Source of the DNA: a virus
Length of the DNA stretch: 21,434 nt
IMG/VR virus record: IMGVR_UViG_3300020200_001360
Span: 1-21,434 of that record
Reading direction: 5' to 3' (one strand)
The notes below the pieces were generated by a model. That model was not told where the DNA came from. It saw nothing but the letters and a program-made list of their open reading frames with translations, and searched no databases. This document shows positions 20,640 to 21,434 of the stretch, one piece after another. The translations under genes and the position numbers were made by a program. The stretch's first letter is position 1, and the number at the start of each line of letters is the position of its first letter.

Positions 20640-20807
20640 CTATTTTGGTTTTACCAAATTGTTTTTTAATTTCTCCAACACCTCATCATTTGTTAAAAGT
20701 TTGCCTTTGGATATCATTTTTTGAAATTCTTCCATAGTAATACTAATAATGGGAACACCACTATCTTTGATTTGTTGAAGGAGTTGGGGTGTGGATTTGA
20801 GGAACAT
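20640..20807 (-). CDS. Possible 55-residue small protein after the fibre gene
   Basis: This frame reads MFLKSTPQLLQQIKDSGVPI, then ISITMEEFQKMISKGKLL, and ends TNDEVLEKLKNNLVKPK. It has AGGA 10 nt before the ATG and begins 7 nt after the fibre-gene stop, a normal spacing for this genome. It is charged and helical, without a membrane segment. Its last third is the repeated 39-bp sequence whose second copy lies at 15068-15106. A partner or chaperone of the fibre is possible by position only. Without homologues it is not certain that it is a gene. Confidence 0.5.
   Translation of the reverse strand: MFLKSTPQLLQQIKDSGVPIISITMEEFQKMISKGKLLTNDEVLEKLKNNLVKPK
20664..20702. repeat. Direct repeat, copy 2, at the upstream edge of the cassette
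   Basis: This copy lies inside the 55-residue ORF and encodes KLLTNDEVLEKLK. It matches copy 1 (15068-15106) in 37 of 39 positions in the same orientation, 5.6 kb away. Confidence 0.85.
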
Positions 20808-20814
20808 AGTATTA

Positions 20815-21434
20815 TCATCCTGGTGAGTAACAAGGTATTAAAACTACTGCTCCATCTAATATTATTTCCATCCAATATCTGGGTTCTGATAAATATTTGT
20901 CCACATGTGTACCAGAGTGTCCCTTAATAGCTATAATAGGTGCGCCACCTTCTTCAAGTGGGTTATTACTAACTTGTGCAGCATCAATTCGAAGATATTT
21001 ATTTGCTGATGGATCAGATGTAATATGAATATGTGAGCTTGGGTTTGTTTGTTGGATACCAACTCTACCTGAACCTGTTACAAATAATGAACCATTTACT
21101 GATGGTGTATCTACTCTGAATGTAACATCTGAAGAAGAACCAGTTATGTGTAATTTTGCAGATGGGGATGTGGTGTTTATGCCTATATTGCCACTACCAC
21201 TTATAAAGAAATATTCAGCACCAGTTGTGCTTTGAACACGCATTAAATTATCAGTAGCTACAGTACCACTAATATGTAAAGATGCTGTTGGAAATCTTGT
21301 TCCAATTCCTACTCTTGATGACCCTACAGTTGTTCCTACCGAGTCTATAGTTAATACAGCATCAGTTAAAGCTGTTGCGGATGTTCCAGCATTGTTATTT
21401 AATAAAAAATATATTTTACCACTTGCATTAGAAC
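20815..21434 (-). CDS. Fibre/adhesin-like virion protein, C-terminal part (start beyond window)
   Basis: The frame is open to the window edge, so the Met at 21243 is internal and at least 206 residues are visible. It shows three imperfect repeats: SRVGIGTRFPTASLHISG, GNIGINTTSPSAKLHITGSS and GRVGIQQTNPSSHIHITS. This [R/N]hGI..xxPxxxhHI pattern is common in phage fibre shafts and in other trimeric β-structured virion proteins. The end, from YLRIDAAQVSN to SEPRYWMEIILDGAVVLIPC, is a different, possibly receptor- or base-binding domain. It is not the S74 intramolecular chaperone often found after such repeats. The glycosylation and sulfation genes follow directly, so the fibre could be their target or could meet the surface they change. 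Family is inferred from repeats. Confidence 0.8.
   Translation of the reverse strand, partial: SNASGKIYFLLNNNAGTSATALTDAVLTIDSVGTTVGSSRVGIGTRFPTASLHISGTVATDNLMRVQSTTGAEYFFISGSGNIGINTTSPSAKLHITGSSSDVTFRVDTPSVNGSLFVTGSGRVGIQQTNPSSHIHITSDPSANKYLRIDAAQVSNNPLEEGGAPIIAIKGHSGTHVDKYLSEPRYWMEIILDGAVVLIPCYSPG

Overview
The window is a stretch of an AT-rich (about one third G+C by eye) tailed-phage genome of the T4-like myovirus type. The strongest signs are a T4-order head-assembly block (terminase large subunit, portal gp20, two unidentified genes, prohead protease gp21, then a coiled-coil protein where T4 has scaffold gp22). Every supported gene lies on the minus strand, so transcription runs from high to low coordinates, and neighbours are often joined by 1-32 nt overlaps (ATGA junctions, 8-nt and 11-nt overlaps). 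No host gene, tRNA, rRNA or CRISPR array is visible. The host is not shown by the sequence; a marine or freshwater Gram-negative bacterium is a guess from gene content.

Layout in transcription order. (1) 21434-20640: the end of a fibre-like virion protein with GIGT..P...LHI repeats, then a 55-residue ORF. (2) 20618-15172: a cassette of surface-modification genes: two glycosyltransferases, an FkbM methyltransferase, a small probable structural protein, a PAPS-type sulfotransferase, a GT9-like glycosyltransferase, an APS-kinase-like protein, a HxGH nucleotidylyltransferase and a DUF2061 membrane protein. It looks like a pathway for building and sulfating a glycan. It is bounded by two direct copies of a 39-bp sequence. 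(3) 15029-8356: phage genes of unknown role, several with an amphipathic N-terminal leader ending in a gp21-like cleavage motif. The largest joins an N-terminal nucleotidylyltransferase to a ligase-like KxDG domain and carries an in-frame HNH homing-endonuclease insert. (4) 8263-7170: small membrane or basic proteins. (5) 7170-4387: a 'fractured' terminase gene. The N-terminal half ends in a 30-residue intein N-fragment, a free-standing Vsr-like (EDxHD) homing endonuclease follows, and the C-terminal half begins with a 113-residue intein C-fragment. Functional TerL should need protein trans-splicing. (6) 4367-1: portal to prohead protease and the putative scaffold, cut by the window edge.

The highlights are the atypically split TerL intein locus, the sulfation/glycosylation cassette with flanking repeats, the HNH insertion in a two-nucleotidyltransferase protein, the shared leader peptides, and a recurring AWWTCATATTTATW motif just upstream of many genes that may be this phage's late promoter.
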